Assembly (NCBI RefSeq): GCF_000367525.1
Contig: NZ_HF570956.1
Span: 300,721 to 364,720, forward strand
Source of the DNA: Phycicoccus elongatus Lp2
Lineage (GTDB): Bacteria > Actinomycetota > Actinomycetes > Actinomycetales > Dermatophilaceae
Direction: 5' to 3'
Length of the DNA stretch: 64,000 nucleotides
The notes beneath the pieces were generated by a model that had not been told where the DNA came from, searched no databases, and saw nothing but the letters and a program-made list of their open reading frames with translations. The position numbers were made by a program, and so were the translations under genes. Shown one piece after another: positions 53,421 to 61,633 of this stretch (position 1 is the stretch's first letter; each line of letters opens with the position of its first letter).

Positions 53421-56230
53421 TTCAAGACCTGCTGCCCAAGGTTGATCGAGGAGACTTCCAGGAGGTCTTCATCGAGGACCTCAACTGGCTCGCCCCAGAC
53501 GTGAAGCAGTCCGTCACAGCGACCGGCGATGACGGCCGCAAGGTCAGTGCCCGGAACATTGCCTCCTACAAGGGGTTGCGTGTCTGGCTCTGCGATGAAC
53601 GCCCAGGTTCTGTCCTTGAGGCCGAGCTCGACCGCCTCATCGCCAAGACCTCGACTGACCGGCTCGTCATCTTTGACGATGACAAGGAGCAGGTCTGGCG
53701 GTGGCCGGTTCGTCGGGCCAAGGACGGCTCCGTCACCTCACGCCTGACCAGCCACCGACACAAGAAGGGCGACGCTGACCCGAAGTTCGCCGCGCGGCTC
53801 GACATCATCCGTATGCCGTTCGACGTCGTGCTGGATGCCAACGCGGTGCTGGGCAAAGTCCGTGAGGCCTTCGACACCGAGGCCCAGAACGAGTCAAAGC
53901 GCGCCTCGAAGCTCATGGCCACCATGTATGCCGCGGTCGAGAAGGCATACCCCACGAAGGTCGATCCCAAGGTCCGGGACCACGAGATCTCGGTGACGCT
54001 TGCCCGCATCCTCTTTCTCATGTTCGGCGACGACACCGAGATGTGGGAAACGGACGCCTTCCGAAACGTTATCCAGCACGAAGTCTTGCCCGACGGCTCG
54101 AACCTTGCCCGGGTGCTGAACGACCTCTTCGCCTTCCTCGACACCGCGCACCCGCAGCAGATTCCGACCGGCTTCGGTGGCTTCAAGTACGTCAACGGCG
54201 GCATCTTCGAAGAACCGATCGAGCTCCCCCCGCTCGGCAAGGACTTCCGCACGGCGATCCTCGACGCCTGCGCCGTCGACTGGTCAGGGATCAGCCCCGC
54301 CATCTTCGGCTCCATGTTCCAGTCCGTCCGTGACGCCGAGACCCGTCGCGCCCTCGGCGAGCACTACACCTCTGAGGAGAACATCCTCAAGACACTCAAC
54401 CCACTCTTCCTCGACGAGCTGCGCGAAGAGTTCACCGCGGCTCTTGCCCGAGATACCACGCAAAAGAAGGTCAACTCGCTCAACAAGCTGTGGGAGCGAC
54501 TCGGTGACACCCGATTCATGGATCCAGCCTGCGGCTGCGGCAACTTCATCATCGTGGCCTATCGCGAGCTCCGTGCGATCGAGCTCCAGGTCATGGAGGC
54601 CCTGCATAGCCTGAACCAAGTGGCCGGTCAGGAAACGTTGGGCGGGGACCTCGTGCGGCAGATCCGGGTAACCCTCGACCACTTCTACGGCATAGAGATC
54701 GACGAATGGCCAGCCCGAATCGCCGAGACAGCGATGTTCATGATCGACCGGCAGTGCGACCTCAAGCTTCGCGAGAGTTTTGGCTATGCCCCCGAGCGCC
54801 TCCCGATCCAGCGTGAGGCGACGGTGGCCGTTTCCAATGCTCTTCGCGTCAACTGGGCGGACATACTCCCGCCCAGTCCCGGTGTCGTCGTCGCGGGAAA
54901 CCCGCCCTTCTTGGGCAAGACCGAACGCACCGCCGAACAGACAGAGGACATGAAGTGGGCTTGGGGAGCTGATTACTCGGGTGAGGCCGATTTCGTCACC
55001 TCCTGGTTTGCCAAGGCAGTGGACTACTTCAACGACGTGGACGGACGTTGGGCCTTCGTTTCGACGAACTCGGTTACTCAAGGCGTCGTCGTCGCACCCG
55101 TGTTCGGACAAATAGCATCCCGTGGGTGGCATATCCGGTTCGCTCACAGAACCTTTGAGTGGACTTCAGACGCCACGGGAACCGCTGCCGTCCACTGCGT
55201 AATCTTCGGCATGGACCGCAGGGCAGCGGGCCCCCGGCGGCTGTTCAACTACGCCTCTGTGAAGTCGCAACCCATCGAGTTCCAGCCGTCAATAATCAAC
55301 GCATACCTCGTAGACGCAGCCGAGATCGTGGTGCGGGACCGACGGACCGCTCTCGCGCCGGAGATGACAACCAACATTCGATTCGGCTCGATGCCTGCCG
55401 ATGGCGGCGGTTTGCTGGTGAACGCAACAGAGGCGGCACACGTACGGTCCGTGGACCCTATTGCGCGCCGGTACCTTCGGAGATTCGTTGGCGCCAAGGA
55501 ACTGCTCAACAACGCGGAGCGATGGTGCATTTGGTTACCGGACGAACAACCCGAATCCATCGCCAAGTCGCCATTTCTCTCCCATCGAATCGAGATGGTC
55601 CGCGACTTCCGCACTGTGAAAGCGAAGGATGCTGGCGTGCGGGCAGCGTCTGGCACCCCGCACCGATTCAACCGGGTCCAGCAGCCACCCGGCCCGTACC
55701 TTTGTATTCCTCGTCACGTCCCCGAGTCGTACACGCACTTCCCGGCTGCCCACTTCGGACCTGACGTGATCTCGGGCGATGCCAACTTCGTCCTAGATGA
55801 TCCAACGGGGATCTTCTTCGCCATTGTGTCCTCAGGGATGTTCATGGTCTGGCAGAAGATGGTTGGCGGGCGCATCAAGAACGATCCCCGCTTCGCCAGC
55901 ACTGTGACATGGAATACCTTCCCTCTTCCTCCACTGACACCTCCGGCGCGGCAAGCCATCGTTCGTGCTGGTATGTCAGTGCGCGAGGCTCGTGCAAGCA
56001 CGCCGGATCTCACGCTAGCTCAGCTCTACGAGCCAGGATCCATGACGAGTCGTCTCCAGGCCTCCCACGAACATCTCGATGAGATCGTCGAGTCCTTGTT
56101 CGGCCTCAATCCTCGGTCATCGACTGAGATCGAACGTCAGACCGCGCTCTTCTCCCGCTACGTGGAGATGGTGACAGGACCCCTATCACTGGCGGTCACC
56201 CAGGGGCGCAGTCGTGCAAGAGCCAAGTAG
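53417..56230 (+). CDS. N6-adenine DNA methyltransferase of the Eco57I/MmeI type
   Basis: 937 residues. The N-terminal 150 residues contain RLVIFDDDKEQVWRW, like regulatory or nuclease-like leaders of this family. A helical part with GEHYTSEENILKTLNPLF follows, then the methylase core: motif I DPACGCGNF (369-377), GIEIDEWPARIAE, and motif IV GNPPFLG (494-500). The remaining 400 residues hold the target-recognition region (VDPIARRYLRRFVGAKELLN). It would mark self DNA or act with the neighbouring helicase-nuclease. Confidence 0.85.
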   Translation: MIQDLLPKVDRGDFQEVFIEDLNWLAPDVKQSVTATGDDGRKVSARNIASYKGLRVWLCDERPGSVLEAELDRLIAKTSTDRLVIFDDDKEQVWRWPVRRAKDGSVTSRLTSHRHKKGDADPKFAARLDIIRMPFDVVLDANAVLGKVREAFDTEAQNESKRASKLMATMYAAVEKAYPTKVDPKVRDHEISVTLARILFLMFGDDTEMWETDAFRNVIQHEVLPDGSNLARVLNDLFAFLDTAHPQQIPTGFGGFKYVNGGIFEEPIELPPLGKDFRTAILDACAVDWSGISPAIFGSMFQSVRDAETRRALGEHYTSEENILKTLNPLFLDELREEFTAALARDTTQKKVNSLNKLWERLGDTRFMDPACGCGNFIIVAYRELRAIELQVMEALHSLNQVAGQETLGGDLVRQIRVTLDHFYGIEIDEWPARIAETAMFMIDRQCDLKLRESFGYAPERLPIQREATVAVSNALRVNWADILPPSPGVVVAGNPPFLGKTERTAEQTEDMKWAWGADYSGEADFVTSWFAKAVDYFNDVDGRWAFVSTNSVTQGVVVAPVFGQIASRGWHIRFAHRTFEWTSDATGTAAVHCVIFGMDRRAAGPRRLFNYASVKSQPIEFQPSIINAYLVDAAEIVVRDRRTALAPEMTTNIRFGSMPADGGGLLVNATEAAHVRSVDPIARRYLRRFVGAKELLNNAERWCIWLPDEQPESIAKSPFLSHRIEMVRDFRTVKAKDAGVRAASGTPHRFNRVQQPPGPYLCIPRHVPESYTHFPAAHFGPDVISGDANFVLDDPTGIFFAIVSSGMFMVWQKMVGGRIKNDPRFASTVTWNTFPLPPLTPPARQAIVRAGMSVREARASTPDLTLAQLYEPGSMTSRLQASHEHLDEIVESLFGLNPRSSTEIERQTALFSRYVEMVTGPLSLAVTQGRSRARAK

Positions 56231-56993
56231 CGGTCTTCCAGTTCGCGTGGTCGAACTGGCGACCACGATGTTCGCGCGGGAGACAGGCTTCAGCGGTCCA
56301 GACCTTTACCGGCTCTTCGCGGAGTACACGGATGGGCTCGGCGAGTATGCCGGCTGGGGCGGGGGAGCCGAGTCGCGCTGGCAGACCTTCCAACGCGGTC
56401 TCAAGTTGCTCACGCGAGAACATCAGGTGCGCTTCCTGCTCGAACTGTGCGAGTACGACGGCTACATCAAACACGGCCGGCCATCAGACGAGCAGATCGC
56501 CAAGCTACGCGCGCTGCTGCTGGCCGAGAGCGCGCCGGGCTCGGATGCATCTGGTGAACGACTCGCGACCTTGGAGGACTGGAAGTCCGTACAGACCTCC
56601 TGGCGTCAGGCCCTCGACAAGATCCACTCAGACCCTGAGGGAGCCATCACGGCCACGCGCACTCTGTTGGAGAGCACCTGTAAGCACATCTGCGACGAAC
56701 GCGGGGTGGCCTACGAGAACTCATGGGACCTTAGCCGCCTCTACAAGGCAGCGTCGGGAGCCATGAACCTGGCTCCCGATCAGCACACAGAGCAGGTGTT
56801 CAAGCAGATCCTGTCCGGAGTGTCCACGGTCGTCATAGGTCTAGGTGCGATGCGCAACAGCCTCAGCGACGCGCATGGTCGAGGGAAGAACGCTGTCCGC
56901 CCGGCACCTCGACACGCCAAGCTTGCCGTGAATGCAGGCTTTGCCATCGCAGGCTTCCTCATCGATACGCACATTGAGCGTCCCGCGTCGTAG
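56214..56993 (+). CDS. Abi_C-type abortive-infection-like protein
   Basis: 259 residues. The C-terminal half matches the abortive infection C-terminal domain: ALDKIHSDPEGAITATRTLLESTCKHICDE, LYKAAS, ILSGVSTVVIGLGAMRNSLSDAHGRG and a final helical AKLAVNAGFAIAGFLIDTH. GTG 56214 overlaps the methylase end by 17 bases. Such domains are found beside restriction-like genes and are thought to add growth arrest. Stop lies 70 bases from the element's right end. Confidence 0.75.
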   Translation: MQEPSSGLPVRVVELATTMFARETGFSGPDLYRLFAEYTDGLGEYAGWGGGAESRWQTFQRGLKLLTREHQVRFLLELCEYDGYIKHGRPSDEQIAKLRALLLAESAPGSDASGERLATLEDWKSVQTSWRQALDKIHSDPEGAITATRTLLESTCKHICDERGVAYENSWDLSRLYKAASGAMNLAPDQHTEQVFKQILSGVSTVVIGLGAMRNSLSDAHGRGKNAVRPAPRHAKLAVNAGFAIAGFLIDTHIERPAS

Positions 56994-57044
56994 ACGGGCA
57001 GGGGAATAGCTAGTCGACCCAAGACTGGCACCCATAACGCGACC

Positions 57045-57126
57045 TGGCCAACACGCCCGAGCTGCATAACGTCACGTTAATACTGTATTGAAGCGCCGTT
57101 ACTCCAATCTTGGCTGCATCTCGACA
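57045..57126. repeat. Right end of element 5 beside dnaB
   Basis: CGCCCGAGCTGCATAACGTC, ACGTTAATACTG, GCGCCGTTACTCCAATC and TTGGCTGCATCTCGACA. No left end follows: the next bases are AA and then the dnaB stop. It marks the outer border of the array. Confidence 0.75.
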
Positions 57127-57128
57127 AA

Positions 57129-60100
57129 TCAGAAGCCGCCTTCGCGGGCCATGTTGTTGAACCGGCTGTAGTGCCCTTGGAACGCCAGGACGATGTCCTT
57201 CGTCGGACCGTTTCGGTGCTTGGCGACGATCACGTCAGCCTCCCCGTCGCGCTCGGGGTCGGACCGATCCCGGTGCAGCAGGATGACGACGTCGGCATCT
57301 TGTTCGATCGAGTTGTGGACCGCGATGCCTTCGGCAATGAAGTTGTGGCAATCCAGGACCGTTGCGTCATAGACCTCTTCGATGCCCTCGGCCTCGACCG
57401 AGACCACTTGGTCCCAGAACACATCGTTCGTCGCCATGAGCTCCAAATCGGCACTGTCGAGCACCTCGGCCACGCGTGACAGCCGGGCCCGAGACGGCGC
57501 CGAGGCATAGAGCGCCGAGCCGCAGTACTGGGTGCCCAGCGCGGACTGGAACTGCCGGGCCGTCATCCCTTGAGCGGACATCTCCTCTCGGACGTCGTCC
57601 CACACCTGCTTCGGGACGGTGTCCACGTTGGTATTCGCGGTGAGACCGCGGACGATTTCGAGCAACCTCTCCGCAGCCACTCCCCGCTCGCCGTGGACGC
57701 CGATCTCCTGGAGGAAACGGCGCTGGCTGTCTACACCGCTGATGTCCAAGGTGTAGTTGCGCCGGTACTCGCCCTTCGTCACCGACCTGATCCGTGTCTG
57801 GATGCCGAAGCGGAGCAACAACCTCGACAGGTCATCGACCAGACGGCGTGACGTCGACCCGTAGTAGATCCGACCGCCGCGACCGCTCTTGTTCACGGTC
57901 ACGGAGCCATCGGTGGCCCAGATGTGCCGGATGAAGAGGGCGATCTGCTCCTTGGGTAGGCAGAACACATCACCCGGCACGAACTTCTCATGCGACCGCA
58001 AACCGAAGAGGCCCAGTTCGTCCAGCCACGCAGCAATGGGGTTCCGCACACCGTGAGTCAGCCGGAACGGTGCGCGTAGACGCAGGGTCGTGCAACGAGC
58101 AGCCGCGTAGTCATCCCGCGCCGCAGCCACGCCGAAGACGAGTGCCGCCTTCGTGACGGCCTCCAGGTTCGCCTCGTCGATGGAGGCATAGCGTATCGGC
58201 TGGCGCTTCACGAACGAGCCGTCCCCCAGAAGGTGAGCCAGAAGCACCACTTTGGAGTCCTCCCAGTCCGCCACCAGGAGCGGCGAAGGCACGTGACGGG
58301 GAACGGCCACCCGGTCGCCCGTCCGCAGCGACGCGAGAGGCGACCACCCGGCATACGTGAGGAAGGGGTGGTTCTCCGTCGCCCGCACTGTCTTGCCCGA
58401 CGCCAAGGTGAGCCGGAAGACGGGCGCGAACCCGGTCGAGAAGGCGTGGGTCATCGTTCGCTTCGTGTAGCGCAGCCCGTCGTCCAGCGCCCACACCGTG
58501 ATGTCGCGCTCACCCGATGCCGCCAGCTCACCGATGGTTACCTCGGCGCCCGTGTCAGCGCGCAGGATCCGCGTCTCCGCTGGGAGACAGCCAGATTCGC
58601 GCAGGTCAGACATCTGCGGCCGCTTGTCGGTGCGCTGCTCGGGGCCACGGTTCAACTGCGAGATCGCGATGACCGGCACCTCGAGCTCCTTGGCGAGCAG
58701 CTTCAGCGCCCGCGAGAACTCGGCGACCTCCTGCTGCCGGCTCTCGACCTTCTTGCCGCTGGACATGAGCTGGAGGTAGTCGATGACGACGAGCTTGAGG
58801 TTGTGCTGCTGCTTGAGCCGCCGCGCCTTGGCGCGGATCTCCATGAGCGACATGTTGGGCGAGTCGTCAATGAAGAGGGGCGCGTCACCGATCTTGCCCA
58901 TGATTCGCGCCAGCTTGTTCCACTGCTCCTGACCCTTGAGGCCCTTGCGCAGGTCCTGCAGCTGGATGGTCGCCTCAGCGGACAGGATGCGCATGGTGAT
59001 CTCGGTGCGGCTCATCTCGAGGGAGAAGACCGCCGTGGTCAGGTTGTGCTTGATCGCGGCGCTGCGCGCGATGTCGATACCCAGTGTCGAATTGTGCGTG
59101 GGCACCATCGAGCGGCTGGCCAGATAGAGGTGGTCGTCGTTGTCGACCTCGACACAACGCACCGGGACCGGCTCGATCGGCCGCACAGCAACGACGAACC
59201 TCGAATCGCGCCGCTGGAACTGCCGCGCGCGAAGTTCCTTGTGGCGCAGGACCTTTCGCGGAAGCCAGAACACATCGTCATCGCTCGAGAACGTTGTCGT
59301 GAAGGCAACGCTGGACTCGGGCCGTCGCCCGGTCACGGCCTTCTTGCTCACACCCGTGCGGTACCCCAGGCCGTGGATCAACTCCAAGACGTCCTCGTGA
59401 AGGCGCTGATCGGTCGTGGTGAACTGCGCGCACCCACCATTCGTCACCGTGCCGTCGGTGTCCAAGAGACCAGCGAGAAGCTCCCGGCGTTGCGCCTCGC
59501 TGGCGCGTTGGTAGTCGGCCGGGATGTGCTTGTTGCCCAGGACGCCAACCTTGCGCAGGAGTGCCTTGAACGTCCCGTGGTCCGCCCTGCACGACTGGCA
59601 GCGCGCCAGACCGGTGCAGCGCGCCCCGCAGTCACCGCAACGTGCTTCGAGTGGCTCCGTGCCCTTGGCCTTGCCGCCGCAGGACCGCCCGCACGTCTTC
59701 ACCTGGTTCGTGCGAGGTGTGAACGGCTCGCCACAGACCACACACTGCCTGCCGGACACCGCCTCGACCGGCAGTGTGAGGGAGTAGCGCATGGGCGCGG
59801 CAGTCGGCGTGACCACGAGGCCTTCGGCCTCCAGCCGCATCACCATCTCGGCATCGGCCGTCGTGATCTGCGCCGCCTGCGAGGTTCCATCCCCGAGCCA
59901 CGCACCGAGCACGTACGGCGGGAGGAGTAGGTCGCGCGCCGGCAGATCGAGCGGCTTGGTGAGCTTGACCGAGTGATTGAGACGAGCCTCGCGCGTCGCC
60001 GTGCGCAGGGTGTCGGCAATCTCCCGCGTCGTCCGCACGGCGGCGAAAGTCCGCTGGTTCCTGGTGCGGTTCCTGTGATCCCGCGCGGCCTGGAATGACT

Positions 60101-61004
60101 TCCGCGAAGCCCTCGTGTCCGTGAGCCACTGGTGCTCGGCGTCCGCGACGATCACGGTGCCATCGGAGAACTCGACCTCGAAGCACGGGCGGTCCCGGAG
60201 GACGTCGGTCGCGGCCACCACGGTGGTCGGTCGGCCATCGGCACCCAACAAGCGGTCCCCCACGGCCACCGCGCCCATGGTCGTCCAGCCGTCCGGCGTC
60301 GGCAGCGGGGTGTCGAGCGCGAGCGCCTTCCCGACCGCAGGTCTCGCCGCCACCACGATCATCTGGCCGGGGTGCAGCCCGTGCGTCAACTCGTCCAGCT
60401 CGAGGAAGCCGGTGGGCACACCGATCATCTCGTCGGTCCGCCCCGCAGCCGCCTCGATCTCGGTCAACGTCTGCTCGAGCACCTCGGAGAGCACGACATA
60501 GTCCTCGCCGCCGCGCTTCTCGGCGACCGAGTAGACCTCGGCCTGAGCCCGGTTGACGATGTCCTCGACGTCGCCCTCGCCCTGGCCATACCCCATCTGG
60601 ACGATCCGCGTGCCGGCCTCGACGAGCCGGCGCAGCACCGCTCGCTCGTGGACGATCTCGGCGTAGTAGGAGGCATTGGCCGCCGTCGGCACCGACTGCA
60701 CGAGCTCGTGCAGATACGAGGCCCCACCGACGCGGGACAGGTCGCCGCGCTTGGTCAGCTCATCGGCGACCGTGATCGCGTCAGCGGGCTCCCCCCGCCC
60801 GAAGAGGTCGAGGATCGCCTCGAAGATCGACTCGTGCGCCGGCCGATAGAAGTCGTGCCCCTTGACCAGCGCCAGGCTCTCGGCGATCGCATCCTTGTTG
60901 AGCAGCATCGAGCCCAGCACCGACTGCTCGGCCGACATGTCCTGCGGCGGCACCCGCTCATCGGAGGCGCCCTGGTAGCCGCTGCCCAGCTCAGCGATCG
61001 ACAA
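57129..61004 (-). CDS. dnaB: Replicative DNA helicase DnaB with two inteins
   Basis: About 1291 codons. Without its two inteins the product is about 453 residues, normal for DnaB. The N-terminal domain has PPQDMSAEQSVLGSMLL. Walker A ARPAVGK is split from STLGIDIARSAA by intein 1. Walker B region LVVIDYLQLM and AISQLNRGPEQRTDKRPQMSDLRESG follow; intein 2 lies after ESG, then SIEQDADVVILLHRD. TTG 61004 with GAAGGG upstream starts SIAELGSG, as in relatives; GTG 61085 is possible but has no RBS. Its stop is the chromosome side of the transposon array. 61086-61633 shows no gene apart from a hairpin. Confidence 0.95.
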   Translation of the reverse strand: MSIAELGSGYQGASDERVPPQDMSAEQSVLGSMLLNKDAIAESLALVKGHDFYRPAHESIFEAILDLFGRGEPADAITVADELTKRGDLSRVGGASYLHELVQSVPTAANASYYAEIVHERAVLRRLVEAGTRIVQMGYGQGEGDVEDIVNRAQAEVYSVAEKRGGEDYVVLSEVLEQTLTEIEAAAGRTDEMIGVPTGFLELDELTHGLHPGQMIVVAARPAVGKALALDTPLPTPDGWTTMGAVAVGDRLLGADGRPTTVVAATDVLRDRPCFEVEFSDGTVIVADAEHQWLTDTRASRKSFQAARDHRNRTRNQRTFAAVRTTREIADTLRTATREARLNHSVKLTKPLDLPARDLLLPPYVLGAWLGDGTSQAAQITTADAEMVMRLEAEGLVVTPTAAPMRYSLTLPVEAVSGRQCVVCGEPFTPRTNQVKTCGRSCGGKAKGTEPLEARCGDCGARCTGLARCQSCRADHGTFKALLRKVGVLGNKHIPADYQRASEAQRRELLAGLLDTDGTVTNGGCAQFTTTDQRLHEDVLELIHGLGYRTGVSKKAVTGRRPESSVAFTTTFSSDDDVFWLPRKVLRHKELRARQFQRRDSRFVVAVRPIEPVPVRCVEVDNDDHLYLASRSMVPTHNSTLGIDIARSAAIKHNLTTAVFSLEMSRTEITMRILSAEATIQLQDLRKGLKGQEQWNKLARIMGKIGDAPLFIDDSPNMSLMEIRAKARRLKQQHNLKLVVIDYLQLMSSGKKVESRQQEVAEFSRALKLLAKELEVPVIAISQLNRGPEQRTDKRPQMSDLRESGCLPAETRILRADTGAEVTIGELAASGERDITVWALDDGLRYTKRTMTHAFSTGFAPVFRLTLASGKTVRATENHPFLTYAGWSPLASLRTGDRVAVPRHVPSPLLVADWEDSKVVLLAHLLGDGSFVKRQPIRYASIDEANLEAVTKAALVFGVAAARDDYAAARCTTLRLRAPFRLTHGVRNPIAAWLDELGLFGLRSHEKFVPGDVFCLPKEQIALFIRHIWATDGSVTVNKSGRGGRIYYGSTSRRLVDDLSRLLLRFGIQTRIRSVTKGEYRRNYTLDISGVDSQRRFLQEIGVHGERGVAAERLLEIVRGLTANTNVDTVPKQVWDDVREEMSAQGMTARQFQSALGTQYCGSALYASAPSRARLSRVAEVLDSADLELMATNDVFWDQVVSVEAEGIEEVYDATVLDCHNFIAEGIAVHNSIEQDADVVILLHRDRSDPERDGEADVIVAKHRNGPTKDIVLAFQGHYSRFNNMAREGGF
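57312..58589 (-). other. DnaB intein 2 (class 1)
   Basis: 426 codons from Cys1 (CLPAETRILRADTG) to Asn before SIEQD, with block B ATENHPFLTYAGW, LAGLIDADG motifs LAHLLGDGSF and HIWATDGSV, block F EEVYDATVLDCHNFIA and terminal GIAVHN. Standard class 1 signature with Cys1, penultimate His, Asn and +1 Ser. Inserted at the conserved ESG/SIEQD site. Confidence 0.85.
59091..60326 (-). other. DnaB intein 1 (class 3-like), in the Walker A loop
   Basis: 412 codons from Ala after PAVGK to Asn before STLG. The N-terminal nucleophile is Ala, not Cys. Block B has DAEHQWLT (Trp), block F VRCVEVDNDDHLYLA (Cys at position 4), and the end is VPTHN (Thr). This Trp-Cys-Thr set defines class 3 inteins. LAGLIDADG-type motifs LGAWLGDGTS and LAGLLDTDGTV are present. 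Between them is a Cys-rich insertion of four Cys pairs (CVVCGE, CGRSC, CGDCGARC, CQSC), likely zinc ribbons. Confidence 0.8.
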
Positions 61005-61404
61005 TGTCGCGCCCTTCGATCCGTCGTGTGGTGAATCTCGTGACTCGAGCACATCAGGGCCCACCGACAGCCCGACCGTCACCACGATCGGCCCACGCTA
61101 CGAGGCCGGTATGCCGCGCTCCAACTCCCCGACGCAACTCCCGTCCCAGCGTTGTGGACAACATGGGTACGGCCTGTGGAACGCGCCCGGAAGGTGTGTG
61201 CACAGGGCGGGGAAAGACCTGTGGAGAAACCGCCGGCTGGGCGGCATACCAAGCCCTGACCTGCGCAAACGGAATCCACCGCATGTGCGCACGAAAAAGT
61301 CTCGGGCGTGTCGTATGCACATGACCGCCCTCACACACCAGGTCTCGGATCCCCTCCGACCCACGGCTACTCACGGTCACAACCGTTGCGGGGTGAAACG
61401 CGAA

Positions 61405-61449
61405 CTGGGGCGGCCGGCGCGCAGGGGGGTAGTGCGCCGGCCGCCCCAG
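61405..61449. terminator. Perfect 16-bp GC hairpin
   Basis: CTGGGGCGGCCGGCGC (61405-61420) is repeated inverted at 61434-61449 around a 13-nt loop. It lies about 185 bases after the kinase stop in its direction of transcription. A terminator is likely, but the distance is large. Confidence 0.55.
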
Positions 61450-61633
61450 CGATGGCGGCGACGAGGCCCAAAAGGACCACGCCGTCCCGCGATCGCCATC
61501 CCCCGGGCGGTGCGGCCACAGGGGGGTTGGCCGCGGGCACCGGACAGGACGGGCGTGTCCGTTGGGAGGGTCGGACAGAACGAGAATGCGTCACCCGGCG
61601 GCAAGACCGCGTCAGGAGAACCTCAAGACTTGG

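Larger units (their letters stand above)
36135..57126. mobile_element. Array element 5: 21-kb Tn7-like transposon with defence cargo
   Basis: Both ends read TGTCGAGATGCAGCCAAGA (CCAAG in the variable positions). The right end finishes at 57126, two bases from the dnaB stop codon. Contents from left: IetAS-like pair, tniQ and DUF1016 remnants, an unknown 564-residue protein, tniQ-tniQ-tnsC-tnsB-tnsA read leftward, then a zinc-finger protein and a PLD-helicase/methylase/Abi module read rightward. It is the only array member with transposition genes. Confidence 0.8.

Noticed and set aside
14988..57126. The TGTCGAG hairpins as integron attC sites downstream of leftward genes
   Set aside because: They do follow leftward stop codons in one orientation, but no integron integrase is present, units hold multi-gene operons with own promoters, and the repeats split into two different end types (left and right) with a TnsB-type machine nearby.
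36135..57126. CRISPR-associated Tn7-like transposon
   Set aside because: No cas genes, repeat-spacer array or Cas12k/Cascade-like proteins are visible in or near the element.
57312..60326. Two homing endonuclease genes inserted in dnaB as separate mobile genes
   Set aside because: The frame is continuous through both, splice-junction residues are intact, and removing them leaves a normal DnaB, so they are inteins.
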